A DNA stretch of 64,000 bases from NCBI GenBank assembly GCA_034336665.1, contig CM067566.1, positions 24,086,330 through 24,150,329 on the forward strand, in the 5' to 3' direction. The stretch is from Luscinia megarhynchos (Eukaryota; Chordata; Aves; Passeriformes; Turdidae). Under the pieces are notes generated by a model. That model was not told where the DNA came from, did no database searches, and saw nothing but the letters and a program-made list of their open reading frames with translations. Below are positions 1 through 12,982 of this stretch, piece after piece (within the stretch, counting starts at the first letter, position 1; every line of letters begins with the position of its first letter). The position numbers were made by a program, and so were the translations under genes.

Positions 1-3000
1 CTAACCCAGAAGGGTGCTGCTCTGTGGCTTAAGCTTTAAAACTGGAGATTCTGAATTAGCTTGATTATATCATCTCTGGTTTCAGAGGTGGTGCTGTGCT
101 GCTTTACTCTTCCAGGTGAAGCTGTAGTCCCAGCCACGGAAGAAGCCTCTTGTAGCTTTGCTGAGTACAGCCTCATGTCGGTCCAACAAGATATCTCCAT
201 TGTTCAGACATCTGAATTCTGCAGGAAATCCAAACCAAAGTTCCCCTGGTGTCACTCTGTATCCTGCTGTGGGAGGGGGAAACAGAAAGCAATTTTTTAC
301 TGCCTTGGGAGCAGACTGGCAGTGATCGCTTGCTCACTTCCTAATCAGCTATGAATAGATCCCCTTACATAAGATGAGTAAGGAAGTGCAAAGACATACA
401 TTAAACACATTCTGGGAACAAGGTGTGTGTCAGACAAGGCTGCAAAAAGCTAAACTTTGTTTCCCAGCAGTCATCTGAGAATGCATATTAAAAGCATATT
501 ACAGGCAGCTCTGAAACTTGTCCAGAAATAATTTACAGCATCTCAGCCCACGGAGAGAGAAGACAGTGAAGACAAAAGTCTCTGCACTGCATGAAGACAG
601 GCGACTCTGACTGTATCGTGCTAAAAATACAGGTGAAACTGTGCAAAGACAGTACTTCAAAATTAATTTTTTTACCTGTAAAAACTAAAATTGCTTGCAG
701 AACATCAGTGTCATTAGAATAGACATTCTCTGTACAGGTGCAGCAAATAACCTGTGATTTCCTGAATCAAGAATAAAGAATGAAGCCTGGAGTAAGAATT
801 AGATAGTCTTTGACAAGGTTTTTCATTATGAGAAAGATTTGACAGTGCAAAAAGCTGTATTCATTATATAAAATGGAAAGAAAAAATAATTGAGTGACAA
901 AAATAATTTCATTATTGTACAAAAAAAAATAGGAAACATGAAATCAATGCTTTGTCAATGTTGTAATTTTTTACCAACCTCAATACATCATTGTTAGCCA
1001 TTTAGGATGAGAAAAAATATACATAAATTTAGACCAGCAGTTTGTCATCAAGGGAGGCATACTGTCAAGTCTTTCATTCTGCCACTCTTGTACTGATTTA
1101 GAGTCACTTTCTTGCAGATTTTATTCTCATATTTGAAGCCTTTTAAATGAGAGCAATCAAATAAGGGACCCTCCTCTGCTTTTCCAAAAATAGTGTCCTG
1201 GAGCAAGGGAATGGAGCATGTTGAAATATATTTGTGAATTCATTCATTGCTCTGTGAAGCTGAGACGTATATCCTCAGTGGATATATTTTTCTATAAATT
1301 TTGGAAAGGATAATAGTTTGTCCTTTTTTTCTTGCTTAATTCTTGGCTTCTCATTAAATATTTATTGAAATGAGCATCTAAGGATACATTTCACAAATAG
1401 ATTTTCTTTTGACTTATTTCATGGTCATTTGAATTTTTTTGAGTGAAGACTTTGACTCACTAGAAACCAGTCTGAAACTTATAATTTCATTTTCTGTAAC
1501 TCTGATGTTCTTTACTTGCTGAAGCTGTCTTCTGATCTTAATATCTATCCTTTTTATTTTTTATATGTTTATCATATAATCAAAAGTAATGGTCCAAATT
1601 CAAAATTGTTGAAGACACATTGCTAGCTAGTGTAGCATTACTATAAGCTACACTGATTACATTTACCTCATTCTCAAGTATCAGATATAATTTTAAACTA
1701 ATGATTCAGAGTCTGTAGGATAAAATGACATAAAGGCAATGAAAGCGATAATGATATTTATACTGAGGCTGAGTGGGCACGTAAATAATTTTTCAAACAT
1801 GTAGCATACACAGGAGATCTTCCAATCAGAGCCTGATCTTTTCAGGCAGGGTTCTGGTGAATTTATTTTTAATCTGTTTGGCTTTTTAATTTGGTCTTGA
1901 GTACTATTTATCTAATTTCATGCAATTAGCAGAGGTGCTTATGTTAGGATTATGACCACCCTAGGCTCCTTTAATAGTCAAGGAAAAAATAAATGCCTCT
2001 AGACTACATTTTAGCTCATCAGACTTCACAGTTTTCCTTTAGATATGCCTCTTCCTCTTTCTTCCCAGCAATGGAGGGGGTCTGAGGAAACAATAATCGT
2101 GTCTCCTCAGTGCTTTACTGCAGTGGAGTTATCCCAGGCTCCCCATAGAAGTGGGAGCTTGTCCAAGCTTGATGGAAGGTGTCCAAAAATAACATCAGAG
2201 TAAATATCTGAAGTCTATAATTGAATCTCCTTGGAAGAAATAACTTTATTTTAGCCTGTGATTTGCACGCACGCCATTCTCAAAACCATTCTTGAGTCAG
2301 GAACGCCCTAAGAAATGTTGCAATTATTATTTTTGTAATGAATAAAGCTGAAAATCACCATTGCCATATTTCTTCTCTACAACATTTTGTCACTTGATTG
2401 CCAAGTAATCATCTGGTAGTGTCAGTCTAATGTAAGATAGCAGTAAAGGCAACAAAGTAAATAGAGCCAGTGTGAGTAACCTTGCAATAATTCTTGGACC
2501 TACTAAGCTTTTTTGCGAAGTTCCAGGAGCCTGCAATTATCTCACCATCCTTTCCCTTGCTTCATTTCTGTTTTATCAAGGAAGGAATTCAAAATCACCT
2601 TCTCAACTTCTAAATGTTTCATTATCTCTTTACACTTTTGCTACTTGCTCCCCCAATGTCTCACTCTGTTGGTGAAAACCCAGTCTATTTTGTCCTCTCC
2701 ATTTGACTGCACACATCAAGATGAGACAGTGATTTCTCTAACTTGTCATATTAACATTTACAAATGCAAACATTTGCATTTTTGCTTCTTATTTTTAGGT
2801 AACCATCCAAGCATAAATAAATCACTACTCAAGCTCATGCTCTGAGAAGACAGAAATCCATTAGGGATGTTTCCCTTTATAATAAGAGGATAAATAGTGC
2901 TGTGCAGAGACTTCAGCACTTTGACAAGAAAAGACTAGCCCTTTCCTAATGTAATTCCTTATAGTGTGGGCTTTGAAACCATTTTAATTTTTGTTAGATC

Positions 3001-6000
3001 TATACCTAGGATTTTCGCATCTAACTGGCAAGAAATAAAACTCTCTCTGTCCTACTTCCACCTGGTAGATAGATGTCTGATGTCTGAGGCAAACTATTCA
3101 ATAATTAAAAATAAACAAACAAACTAAACTAACAAGAAAACCAAACCAAGCCACTAAGGCAATAAAAACAAAGCACCCAAAACCTAAATGCCCAGAAAAC
3201 CCCTTTCCTCCCCCAAAACAGCTTTGCTATTAGTGGTTGTGCTCATTCTGTATTTTCCCTACCCGCCCTGTACGTTCATCCAGATTCCCCTTGCTCCAGT
3301 TTGCATAAAATGGTTGTGTAATCTGACTGCTCCTTGCAAGAATAATATGTACTGTAAAAATCCACAGCAGGTAGGTTTAGAAGCTCAGCAGAATGAACAA
3401 CCCCAGTTCATCCCTTTTTGTGTCTCTGCACCCAGTACTAATTCCAACTGGTTGTACAGAACCAGAAATTTTTAGGCTATCAGGAGGACTTAAGTCCCTT
3501 CCAAAACCAGCAAAAACAGAGTAATTGAAGAAATACACTTGTAATTTTCTGTGGTTGAGATAAGACTGGCCACAAGCATTTAATTCAAGACACATCAAAT
3601 TAACTCCTATTCAAATTTTTATCATTTCATTAATTTTCTCCTGCAGCAATATTGGTATCTTTTGGAATGGGCAGATTTTGGTCTCCGTAAGATTAATTTA
3701 TTTCTACAATAACACTAATTAAAATATTAATCCATATTGAAGTTCTGCACTTCACATTAGAGACTCCTTTGCTTTAGATGGCAAGCTGTTTGTGACTACA
3801 CAAATTTGAAATTTATTCACTTGTCATGAGTCTTAAACATTTTTTTTCAATTCAGTTGATCTTATCTCTCGTCTACTCTATGGATAAATTAGCAATAGGT
3901 CATGGTGGAAGTAGGGAAGAACATACCATAAAGAGCAGAAATTTACACCCCATAGTTAAGATTCAGGAACAATAAGTAAATTGTGATCAAAGAATTAAGA
4001 AATAGAAAAAAAAATTGGCTTCCACAACGAAATTTTTATCCTTCCAGTGTGGCTTTTAGCACTAATTTTGCAGGTAGTATCTCAGAAGATGGAAATATAT
4101 TTTCCTTTTCATTTACATCAGAATATATTCCCATGTTAAACAAAAATGTGCAAAGGAAGATTATGGGCATCATTGGATTTACAGTGGTGCAGAAGTCTCT
4201 AAACCTGCAATAGAAATTCCCAGCAGCAGTTCTAGTTACTCAGGGTGGCCTCCTGACAATGAGGAGATGAGCTCCTTTTGCCAGATGGATTCCTTTTGCA
4301 ACTGCACAGCCAACAAATTCTGTGACCTTTGCTTCGCTCACACATCCCATATAAGCTTTTTCCCTTCAAAATGCCATATGGCTTTTTTCCACTTTTCCTG
4401 AGCAATGCTATGGCTGAAAGTATAAAGATATTAAAACAAGCTGCTGATCCTGTTATACCAATATTTAAATGCTGCTATTTAAATCACAGTCTGAAGCACA
4501 TTTGGCTGATTTCCACACCTTTGCTCCCAAGAGGTGTTGTAACAAAACATCTTCACCTTCTCTCTCAGTGGGGGTTGCTGGAAACATTTCTTTTCATAAG
4601 GAATCACCTCCTTTGTGCTGCAGCTGAGGAACGATGTTGGACTAGGGCCAGAGAGGAAAAAGCAGCAAAGAGCAACAAACCAGAAGAAGCTGAAAACCAT
4701 CTCCTCTCTTGCCATGAGAGAGAATTGCAGTCAGTCAGGAGGGAATGGACACAGTTCCACAGTAGCTTAACTCTGGGTTTAACACAGGGTTGTTTCTGTA
4801 TGGGAAGTTCCCAGCACCTGAGTAACACCAGGTCAATGCTGGGAAGGTCAGCAGTGTCTGAGGAATGCTTTCCAGACCTTAGACCTGAGACTCAGAATCC
4901 CTGTCCATGGGAATCAAGAGTGCTTTATTGTTCACTACTTCATCACACCAAGTTTTTAACAGTTCAAAAATCTAGCTCCAAATCAGTTCCTTCAGAAAAT
5001 TATTCCAAAGACTGATGTCCACCAGGCTGAAGGGTCTCTGTCATTTTTGTCCTTGTTGACATTTTTCTTTCAGTTTAAAGAAGCAGAGTAATGGCTGAAT
5101 TACTTTTCTACCCTATGTGTGCATTCATTTGCAGCTCATTTCTGCTGCCTTGAAGAAGCTTTTTGACACCCTTAAGTGGTAGGAAAGAAAATATTTGCAG
5201 CCATTAACAAATGCAGCATTTAATGATATTATAAGCCTGCCTGATCAGAGCCCTTTACTGGATATTGGATTGCTTGTTGAAAGCCAATTTTACAACAAAA
5301 TAAACACTGGCATGACATAAATTTCACTGGTTTAGTTTTCAGATGTAGTTATATGCCATATTACTCCTCAGGGGTGAAAAACATAATGTGTGCAAATGAA
5401 TTTAGATACACAGCAAACTGATTTTCCAGTGACGATACAATTAAGGCTACAAAAGACAGCCTATGTGTAAAAGCTACTGTGGGAGGCCTCAAATACTCAT
5501 ATATACACAACTGTATTTTTTTCTTATTTTGCTGTAACACTTGTCTTTTCGTAAAGCAAGCGAATTATAGTGTCTAAAAAACTTCTAAAATACTGAGAAG
5601 CACAATAATTAGACCTCTGACAAAAATTTTACATTAGAGAAAAATGAACATTGTTAAATCAAAATACATCCTATTTGTTTGATATAAGTTCTTGTTTTCA
5701 ATACAGATACATGTACATAATGGGAACACAGAGAGTGGTTTTAGCACTTTAGTTTTCAGTTCTTTTCATGATCACCTGTTTTCCTAAACAAGTGCTAATT
5801 AGAGTCCCTCTGGTTCCTGAACAGAATATTCATCCACTGTGGCTTCACTTGGGATTAAGACAGTAGCAAGGCAGCATAATGCATTATTTTCTTTTGTACC
5901 AAGGGAGGCTTCATTGTGTGGCTTTTTTTTACTGCAACCAGAGGAACTGGCAGAGGAAGTGTTGCAATTAGAGGCACCACTCAACTTTCTGTTCTTGCTC

Positions 6001-9000
6001 ACCTGAGAAAGCAGAAGATAAGTGATAAGCAGTAGGTCAGAGACAGAGGACTGCTGAGGAGTATAAGCATGGAAGTGGAAGGGGAGGGGATAAAGATACC
6101 CAAGCACCAGGAGCTATTTTACAATACATTTTGGAATCCATGAATAAGAATGTTTTAACCAATGCTTTAAACAGGCACAATAGATAAATATTAATAAATT
6201 GAACTTCCCTCTGCAGTGTAAAGTGGAGAACTATTTAAGCAGATATTTGGAGCTGCTTTTTACTCCAGTTTTACATGTAAAATTTCATATATTTCTCTGA
6301 GAATCTTGATTCTTTAAAAAAAAAAAAGGACAAAATATTCATGAACAAAATGAGAACTCTACACAATGGTGAATAATTATTTTCCAGAAATTAAACCCAG
6401 GAACAGGAATGAACAGAGAATACAGGTTAGACTTAAAGTTGGGTTTTTTTATTAAAAAGGTGCAACTACAAATATTTATTTTTTTTGCTCCAGTGAGAAG
6501 CCAAAGAGAAAATTCTTTACACTAAGAAAAAGAAGGTTAGAATGATAAATATAAGGTTAACCCTTACCTAGAGATAAGTGACCCCCCCTTTGTCTTCATT
6601 ATTACTTCCATATCCATCTAAAAGTTATTTATTATCTAAAATACTATAAAATAATAGCATTGTCATGAAGGCTACACCTGCAAAGGTTAGATTCATTTAA
6701 CTATTCTCCCTAAAAACAAGCAACATATTTGGACCACCAGTTTATTTTCTGCCTGAAATTTTTCTTCTATCCATTATATTATGTTTTTGTATTTAGGTAT
6801 TTGTGTTTCTTTGGTTTGTAAGACAAATTTCTGCTATTCCAGGAGGGTTAGGCCTTGACTGCTCACATGGCTCAGCACTGACTGATTACTCTGAGTTTGG
6901 ATGCTGCAGCTGTCCCCAGAAAAAGTGATCATCTCAGCTGCCCAGGGAGGAAAAGGCTGTACCCCTGCATTTAACTTACAGCAATAGACTGTATTTATTA
7001 TATTCTGACAAAAGTAGATATATTAAATGCTCTTGGCTAGTCATAGTGCTGATCATTGGCTTCTAAATATATTAATAACACAAGCAATTACTACACAGTT
7101 ATGTATAAGGTTTCTAAGCAATAAAATCATAGTAGAGAGCAAATCAGAGACCTAAAACTATGAGCACATATAATATTAGATAATGACAATAGAGGTCAGA
7201 AAGTATGCTCCATCTGCTCAAAGACATCTTCACTGATTCATTATAACAGTGCTGTGATCACTCACAGTACCTCAGACTCATCAATAGCAGAAGTTACAGA
7301 TGAAGTCCTGAAGTGCTATTAGTTGCATTTAATATGTATGTATGCTTTTACCAGACAGACACAGATTCCCAACTGCAGTGAGTTTGGTCTTTACTTGCAG
7401 TTAACAAGATGCTTTCCTGCCCTGTTTATCCTCCCCAGCTATTTTTAGAAGCGTTTCACACTTACTCATGCAGTGCTCATCAACGTGTGAAATTAAAGTA
7501 TGAACTGATCAGTATGTGAAAGTGAGGTTCATAGAGTTAATTTATGAATAAATTATGCCAGGGATCCTGAATATATTTAAGGAAGGCTGTGCCACCTGCT
7601 AAAATGAGCTGTTACTACTACACTGATGTCTGAAATCAGAATGGTTGCAAGCAAACTCTGGCTGGAATCTATTGAGGTGGGATAAATATCATTAAGTTAC
7701 TAAATACAGACAGTTAATTGTGCTTTGCTGAAATGACAAATATAAAATCATGTCTCAAACATGAAAGGCAGAATTGCAAAAGCTCAGTTACTTCTCTGTA
7801 AGATGTACAACTTAAAGCCAATGTTTCAAGCTGTACATGTGGTTTACAAGAAAACTGTATTTTTCTGCTTATGTTATTGAAAAGAAATGTTCCATGTGTA
7901 CTTCTGATGCCTGTGTGTTAGGCATATAAGTGCTTTAGCTGTTCAGAATAAGCTATTTTGGAATACATAAAAATTGGATATAACCTGTTAAATTAGTCTC
8001 ATGCTCCAAAATAAACTGGATCAATTTCTTGTAGTTTGGGCTCAAAGATACTGTGAACAACACACAGTTAGGAGTAAAATCAAATGAAGAATGATAATAG
8101 CATGGAAGAATACTAAAGATAAATGCTCTGTCAGACCTGCAATCCCCTGGAAATTCAAAGCATCCAAGAAAGATTTAATCTTTATACAGGGCACTTGTAG
8201 GAAAGCAAATGGAAAGCAGCCTTATTTCTGATAATGGAAGGTTCTGGTACACTCAATGCTTCTAGACAGATAATTGTGTGTGTCAAACCAATTTTGCAGG
8301 AGGAGGGATATGCAGCATACTAATGTCTGATGTGATTGATAGTATGTCTACTCTCCACTTTCAAACAGAGTGGTGGTGGCTTTTGATAGCATATTTTACA
8401 TCACTGGCTAGAAAGTATTATGTGTACACACTGATGAAAAATATAAGATAAGCTTGGTCTTTTCATCCTCAAAATTCATCTAAAAGGTGCTCTTGCTGTC
8501 TCTTCTGAGGTGTTCCATGAGTATTTGACCAGCAGAACATGTTAAGGAATAAAGTTGTGAGAAAAGTCTAAGTTTAGATGTAGATATTTTTCTAGAAAAT
8601 TATGCTTTAAAATTATTCTAAATTTAAAACCATAACAATTTTTAAATGGTCACATAAGTTTAAAGCCATGGTTCTAAGCCTACAATTAGCTGTATGAAGA
8701 TGGAGCTATGTGCCTCCATAAAAACTGCCAGGAAGGTGGGAGACACACTCAAGCTCACCTTCTAAAACTGATGAAAACTACTTCAGAAGTTTAGAAATAC
8801 TGAACAGAAACATTACCCTTGTAATTTTTGTAGTTTTGGAAGTCACAACAGTTGTGTAACTCCACTAAAACCAATTTGTGATTAAATCATCTAACAGAAA
8901 AATAAAGCAGTTATTTCTCAGGTTAGACTAAGAAAGCTCACGTCACCTCATCCTGAGTTTAAAACATTTTTCATTCTCAAAAATAAAAAAAATTGCAGAT

Positions 9001-9564
9001 TTCCTCAAACATTTGAGTCACTCTAAGAATAAACTACATTTGCTTATTCAAATATAAAAATATTTTAGCTTTTTATAGTTATTTCAGGGCAATGTTTTAA
9101 AGATTAAATTAGATTCACTTCAATAATTTCCACAGCTCCCTTTCAGATTTTTTTTTCAAATAATACTACATGGTAGAATTCTGAGCTTTTTGAAGATAAG
9201 ATTTACTTTTGTAATTTCTAAATGAAGCCAAATGTTTGTCTCCAAATACATAAATAATGGAAATTATAATATTCCATCAATTCACAGTTGTTTGTTTGTC
9301 ACTATTTTAGTTGATTAGACAGCAATTTAATATTTTCTGTTCCAATGATGAGTGGAAATTTTTTCTTTGAATGTTTGAAGTTATGTGCAAATAAAAAATT
9401 CTTATTTCAATAAAGTAATAATTTACATGGTGGAAAATTGTCAAGGTAATATCTGAGTTTAAACCTCTTCAAAAATGCTGGTATTTTTCAGAGGCGAAAA
9501 ATATATGGGATATGGTTCCAAGAAATGCAACTAAGAAAAAAAGAAATTAACGAAATCCTGTGGG
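1..9564. other. Intergenic, no gene seen
   Basis: AT-rich sequence downstream of KCTD8. The longest open frame, 4329-5015 plus (228 codons), has no recognisable domain, no biased composition and no supporting splice or promoter context. I see no recognisable LINE or LTR here. Unique-looking stretches around 5090-5300 and 7440-7620 could be conserved non-coding sequence, but that cannot be judged without an alignment. Confidence 0.6.

Positions 9565-9600
<36 letters not shown>
9565..9600. repeat. Uninterrupted run of 36 A
   Basis: Thirty-six consecutive A bases lie between CCTGTGGG and GCAGCAGCAC. No recognisable retroposed gene precedes the run on either strand, and I saw no target duplication around it. 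It may be a microsatellite that grew from an old retroposon tail. Its exact length in one assembly is unreliable. Confidence 0.9.
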
Positions 9601-9601
<1 letters not shown>

Positions 9602-12247
9602 CAGCAGCACTAGAAGGTGCTTTGTGGCACAGATGATGCAAATTGTGATTAATGAAGCTTGATACATTAGTGCACTAAAAAAAGACTTCCATTTTATGTC
9701 AGCTTGTCTGATCTGGTAAATTTGGAGGCTGATTTTTAACATGTCTGATAGTTCTCTCTAATTTTTCTGACCCAGAGGTTAGCTGTGCTCTGGCTGGAAG
9801 CAGGCATGTCACTTGAATGGACAGAGACACTTACACTTGCTTCTGCTGAGATTACATTTATAATACCTTGTCCTGTCGAAAGGAAATTAATGTTTTAAGT
9901 TTATTTAAAAGTAGGCAGATGTCTAGAAAGAAAAATAGAAAAGTGATCAGCTCTACTTGTGTAAGTTGTACATATTTTACATTAAAAAAAACCCCACTGT
10001 AGCCCTCTGTGTATTATTATTGTTCCATGTATAAAAGTACAACCTGATGCACAATTAAATCATACAAAAATACATTAAAAGGTCTAATGCTGCCTTGTAT
10101 GGCTTGTGAAGTAATGAACATTTTCAACTCACAGTCTCAGCCATTATAATGTTATTACATAGTCATTAAATTGAAGCTGTTATTCCACTGCTAAAACAAC
10201 TGATCAATATCCATTACCATTCAGTGATGGCTGGAGCCAAAATGAGATTATATTGCAAATGAGCCACAGACAAGGTAATGATCCCTCCATTTTGATATAT
10301 TTAAAGGCATTCCCTAAAGCAGATAATTTTCTTGAGAGAGTACAACTTTTCCATCAAGTCAACAATCTAGGAAAATAAAAATGTTCTTTAATTAAAGAAA
10401 GCCTTACATATTATGATTTATAACAAAACAACAGTGTTCTCAGCAGAGATAACCACTGTTGGATCAATGAAATTGTTTCTGCCTGTTGGGCTTTTACTTG
10501 TTATAAGTGCTGTGCTGTACAGACCCTGTGCTTTACCAAAGAAACAAACCAAATGATGTTTCTTTGAAGTCAGGATTTATCTTGTAGTAGTATACTTTGA
10601 AGCTCGTCCAAAAACAAATAAAGAGGGGGAATACTTCCTTGGAGGGATTTTAGCATCTTGCTCTCATAAGACCCACAATAGTTTTCCCTTTTCTTATCAC
10701 TTACAAAATCTAGCAGAAAATTTTCCAAGCTGAGCTTGAGTGGCTCCTCCAAGCCCCTGTCAGTCACTTGACTTGAGGGATCAATTTTTTTCATCATCTC
10801 TGTTATCTCTGGATTGTTAGTGTACCTGTGTGTTTATAAGTTATTATTATCCTAATTATTTCTATTCACTAATGTATTCTCTGTTGTGTTAATATGTATT
10901 ATTATTTTTATGCAGGTTTTTTCTTTTGTGTTAACAGTTTATCCCCACAAGACAAATGTCCTTGCATCCAGGTGTCCATATCTCCTTCACCTTCCACATG
11001 GCATTACAACATGCAGAATGCAGGAGGTTTTCCAGTCTCTCCATCTTGCACCTCTTTTCAGCTGGTCCTGAAGTTTCCCTGCTGAAGCAAAAGACTTCTC
11101 AAGCTGTTAAACAGATTTCGAAAATTTACTAATATGTATTATAATATAGTAGCAAAACATATCTTATTACTTTATTTAAAGATCTTCTTCTCTTTCCTCC
11201 TTGTTTTTTTCCTATATTTGACAGCTTTACTCAATTCTTTTTTCCAGAATGGATATCCATGGATACATGGGCAAAATGCTCAGTTTCTTTCAAATGGCCC
11301 TTTTAGAATTAGATTTTTTTTTCTTTAAATTAATTCTTCTGTTATTTTGAATATATTTCTAGAATATTAATAGCACTTCAGCCCTCATGAAGGAAGATCA
11401 GCTCAAAAATAAATCTTTACTTTTGATACTATAATGACTAATTGGAAGGAAAAAATCACCAGTAACTATGATAAGCTTATGTAGGTATTTATATACTAAA
11501 TATAAATACTTCCTATGGCAGAAAGAATTTTTTCAATAGGAGGGTAAAAATATTGGAAGTCTAATATATTACTTCCTTTTTACTTTCCTATATTTGATAT
11601 TCCTGTGAATATTACTGTTCTGCAGAAAGGCTCTGAGGGAATTCTGACTTGTCCAAAAGTTAGTGTCTCTGCAAATGTACAGAATGAGAGGCAGAGAAGT
11701 TTAGCTCTTTCACGGATAAAAATTAGTTTATACTCTTTGTAGTCCTTCATAACCATAAAACAGAGGCTGTGACTTAATTTTCCATAAAACAGATGCCTTA
11801 TCCACCTAAAACGTCCAGTAGAAAAAAAAATTTTTAGAAATAGGCTGGGTTCCAATGGTAACTTTTCTCGTTGCTCTCTTTTTCTTATGTAAAGTTATTG
11901 CAGTTTCTGAAGAACTCATATTCCTGGCCCATTTCTTTGGATAGATCATCCTTAGCTTCTCAGCTCTCTGGCTTGTTCTCCTGGTCTTCTCAAAAGCTTT
12001 TCCCTCTTGCTGACCCAATTTGGTATCTTTATTTAGTGAGTAAAATTTGGTTTTCTCCACTTTCAGAACTCTGTGAGCATAACTACTTCTTTTCAAAATC
12101 TCCTCATATTCCCATGAAACCTCAAATGAAAGCATTGCTAGATAGGCAGCTGTGTCCTGTGACCACTGTGCATCCATGCTGGGCCATACTGCTCCCTCCT
12201 GCCTGCCTGGGTGCTATCTCACTTTCACTTTGTCCTGTACCTTCTGT
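9601..12247. other. Intergenic, no gene confirmed
   Basis: AT-rich. It includes a 123-codon minus-strand frame (11806-12177), rich in Lys and Arg, that I do not recognise. Region 10100-10300 has the even, motif-dense look of a conserved element. No known repeat is identified. Confidence 0.55.
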
Positions 12248-12252
12248 GTCAT
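12248..12252. repeat. Target-site duplication, left copy (GTCAT)
   Basis: GTCAT lies directly before the TG of the LTR at 12253. The identical pentamer at 12978-12982 follows its terminal CA. The two copies mark the insertion site and give the pre-insertion sequence. Confidence 0.85.
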
Positions 12253-12977
12253 TGTCCTGGTTTGAAGTACAGGTATCTGCCAATAAAAGTAGAAGCTTCT
12301 CTTTGAAATGGAGAATGTAAACCCCCTCCCTGCAAATTATTAGAATCTTTGAAATTAAGGGGCTCTCAGGAAAAGATATGGGAATTAGGAATAACAGTTC
12401 TTTACTAGGAAAATTGAAATAGAAATACAGTACTACAAAGAATAATCCCAACCTGACAGAGTCAGAATACAACCTGACACCCTGTCAGTCAGGGTGTTGG
12501 CAGCAGTCCCATTAAATGGTGGCTGCAGTCTTCCTGCAGTGGTAGATGTGGTTCAGTTGAAACTGCTCCTGTAGAAGGGTGCAGTTTTCCTCAGAAAGTC
12601 CAGGGATAATGTGGAAAGGTCCAGTTTTCCTTTGGAATCCAGTGGAAACGAGGGTACTTTGTTGTTCAAAATCTCAGTTTTTAACTAGGTAGGAAAGGCT
12701 TGGCTCCTCCCTCCTGGCTGGAGCATCTCCCAATGGGATGATGTAATTTTATCAGTCATACAGGGGGACTCAATGGCCCAGCAGCAGATGATATCTTTCC
12801 TGAAGGGAGGATGGGCTGTGGAAAAGATAAGGATGATTGCACCACCTGGTCTTGAAAGATGGCCCATTAACAGATGATATGTGCCACGGGGATAAGGAAT
12901 CACTGCCTCACCAGGCTTCAACAGATGGTGATAGAACACACATTCCTGGTCACATCCTGTACTGCAAACCCAGGACA
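12253..12977 (-). mobile_element. Solo LTR of an avian ERVL-type endogenous retrovirus, complete
   Basis: The 725-bp element starts TGTCCTGGTTTG and ends CAAACCCAGGACA, an inverted terminal repeat with TG...CA ends. It is flanked on both sides by GTCAT (12248-12252 and 12978-12982), a perfect 5-bp target duplication. One LTR with matching flanks and no internal gag or pol means a solo LTR left by recombination between the two LTRs of a provirus. The minus orientation is inferred: on that strand a CCCATTGG (CCAAT-type) box at about 12731-12738 precedes a TTAAAA (TATA-like) stretch, and an AGTAAA hexamer lies farther on, in the U3-R-U5 order. A 5-bp duplication and TGTCCTGG ends fit the ERVL class of birds. 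The family name would need a repeat-library match. Confidence 0.88.
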
Positions 12978-12982
12978 GTCAT
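12978..12982. repeat. Target-site duplication, right copy (GTCAT)
   Basis: This pentamer is identical to the one at 12248-12252 and lies directly after the LTR end CCAGGACA at 12977. Confidence 0.85.

Noticed and set aside
4329..5015. Open frame of 228 codons, the longest in the window
   Set aside because: No domain, signal or repeat recognised. Codon and residue use look random, a minus-strand frame overlaps, and no splice or promoter context is convincing. One such frame in 64 kb is plausible by chance.
12122..12472. Minus-strand 116-codon frame crossing the LTR edge
   Set aside because: It spans the solo LTR boundary and its target duplication, so it cannot be an ancestral coding unit.
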